A DNA stretch of 15,008 bases from Paracoccaceae bacterium. GTDB lineage: Bacteria; Pseudomonadota; Alphaproteobacteria; Rhodobacterales; Rhodobacteraceae. The position numbers and the translations under genes are program-made. Below, piece by piece: positions 14,258-15,008 of the stretch; within the stretch, counting starts at the first letter, position 1; each line of letters begins with the position of its first letter. The stretch covers positions 1 to 15,008 of the forward strand of contig JAASTF010000048.1 of the NCBI GenBank assembly GCA_021767525.1, read 5' to 3'. Below the pieces are notes generated by a model. That model saw only the letters and a list, made by a program, of their open reading frames with translations. It did no database searches and was not told where the DNA came from.

Positions 14258-15008
14258 TTAGCCGTCCAGCTTGACCAGCGCGTGACGCTTTTTGCCGGCC
14301 GACAGCTTGATCGGCTCGGCCAGCCGCGCGGCATCGATCATCAGGCCGGCATCGGTCAGCGGCGCATCGTCCAGCTTGGCGCCGTTTTCCGCGATCAGGC
14401 GCTTGGCCTCTTTGCCGGATTTGGCCAGGCCCGAGCGCACGATCAGTTGCACGATGGACAACGGCAGCTCACCGGCATCTACAACCACCGTGGGCAGATC
14501 GCCCCCGACGCCGCCCTTTTCGAACACCTCGCGCGCGGTCGCCTCGGCCGCGGCGGCGGCCTCGGCCCCGTGGCACAGGGTGGTCACGGCGTTGGCCAGC
14601 ACGATCTTGGCCGCGTTGATCTCGGACCCGCCAAGCGCGCCCAGACGCTCGCATTCGTCCAGGTCGATCTCGGTATAAAGCTTCAGGAAGCGGCCCACAT
14701 CGGCATCGGTGGTGTTGCGCCAGAATTGCCAGAATTCATACGGGCTGCGCATGTCGGCATTCAGCCACACCGCGCCATCGGCGGTCTTGCCCATCTTCTT
14801 GCCGTCCGATGTGGTCAACAGGGGCGAAGTCAGACCGTAGATTTCGTGATCCAGCACCCGGCGGGTCAGGTCGATCCCGTTGACGATATTGCCCCACTGA
14901 TCGCTGCCGCCCATCTGCAGCAGGCAGCCATAGCGGCGGTTCAGTTCCAGAAAGTCATAGGCCTGCAGGATCATGTAGTTGAATTCCAGGAACGACAGCG
15001 ATTGTTCC
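14258..15008 (-). CDS. tyrS: Tyrosyl-tRNA synthetase TyrS, C-terminal part (partial)
   Basis: The frame is open to the window edge and ends at TAA 14258-14260, giving 249 visible codons. It starts in the catalytic domain with the edge residues EQSLSFLEFNY and MILQAYDFLEL, followed by LLQMGGSDQWGN, a class I TyrRS hallmark that contacts tyrosine and tRNA. The ATP-binding loop KKMGKT (the KMSKS equivalent, like the KFGKT of Escherichia coli TyrRS) precedes GAVWLN. The C-terminal S4-like RNA-binding domain is in the last 65 residues or so (LSIVQLIVRSGLAKSGKEAK). The N-terminal HIGH region is outside. The enzyme charges tRNA-Tyr in the cytoplasm. The ATG at 14974 is internal and is not the start. 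Confidence 0.96.
   Translation of the reverse strand, partial: EQSLSFLEFNYMILQAYDFLELNRRYGCLLQMGGSDQWGNIVNGIDLTRRVLDHEIYGLTSPLLTTSDGKKMGKTADGAVWLNADMRSPYEFWQFWRNTTDADVGRFLKLYTEIDLDECERLGALGGSEINAAKIVLANAVTTLCHGAEAAAAAEATAREVFEKGGVGGDLPTVVVDAGELPLSIVQLIVRSGLAKSGKEAKRLIAENGAKLDDAPLTDAGLMIDAARLAEPIKLSAGKKRHALVKLDG

Overview
The window is a GC-rich, tightly packed stretch of an alphaproteobacterial chromosome. The gene set (trkA-trkH-hfq-hflX, a DUF2189 membrane protein, a Hint_2-type protein, xerD divergent from aroK-aroB) and the codon use point to Rhodobacterales (Roseobacter/Paracoccus-like). This assignment is inference from family content and order. No rRNA, tRNA, CRISPR, insertion sequence or prophage was seen, and the longest stretch without a gene is 177 bp.

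Layout. (1) Positions 1-4853, all on +: the end of trkA, then trkH, hfq, hflX and an amidase. Junctions are very short (3 nt between trkA and trkH, a 1-nt overlap between hfq and hflX, 27 nt before the amidase). Only hfq has real upstream space (127 bp). (2) Positions 4921-7562: a DUF2189 membrane protein on +, converging with a leftward pair, a CNNM/CorC-type CBS transporter and a small exported YHS protein. A strong inverted repeat lies just before the YHS start. (3) Positions 7740-8780: a protein with a lamin-tail-like N-terminus joined to a Hint_2 domain. (4) Positions 8777-11403 on -: a three-gene unit of a 49-aa membrane peptide, a 513-aa exported protein of unknown function, and xerD. 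(5) Positions 11518-13178: aroK-aroB, divergent from unit 4 across 114 bp that carries a palindromic -10-like box. (6) Positions 13175-15008 on -: the end of tyrS, then an ACR3 arsenite exporter.

The genes are mostly housekeeping: potassium uptake, RNA chaperone and ribosome-rescue GTPase, shikimate pathway, chromosome dimer resolution, tyrosyl-tRNA charging. I do not see an obvious new multi-gene system such as defence, biosynthetic or mobile DNA. The items most worth a second look are the LTD-Hint fusion, the 13-bp-arm inverted repeat before the YHS gene, the small peptide plus 513-aa exported protein linked to xerD, and the fact that all three convergent gene pairs end in the same 4-nt YTAG stop-codon overlap.
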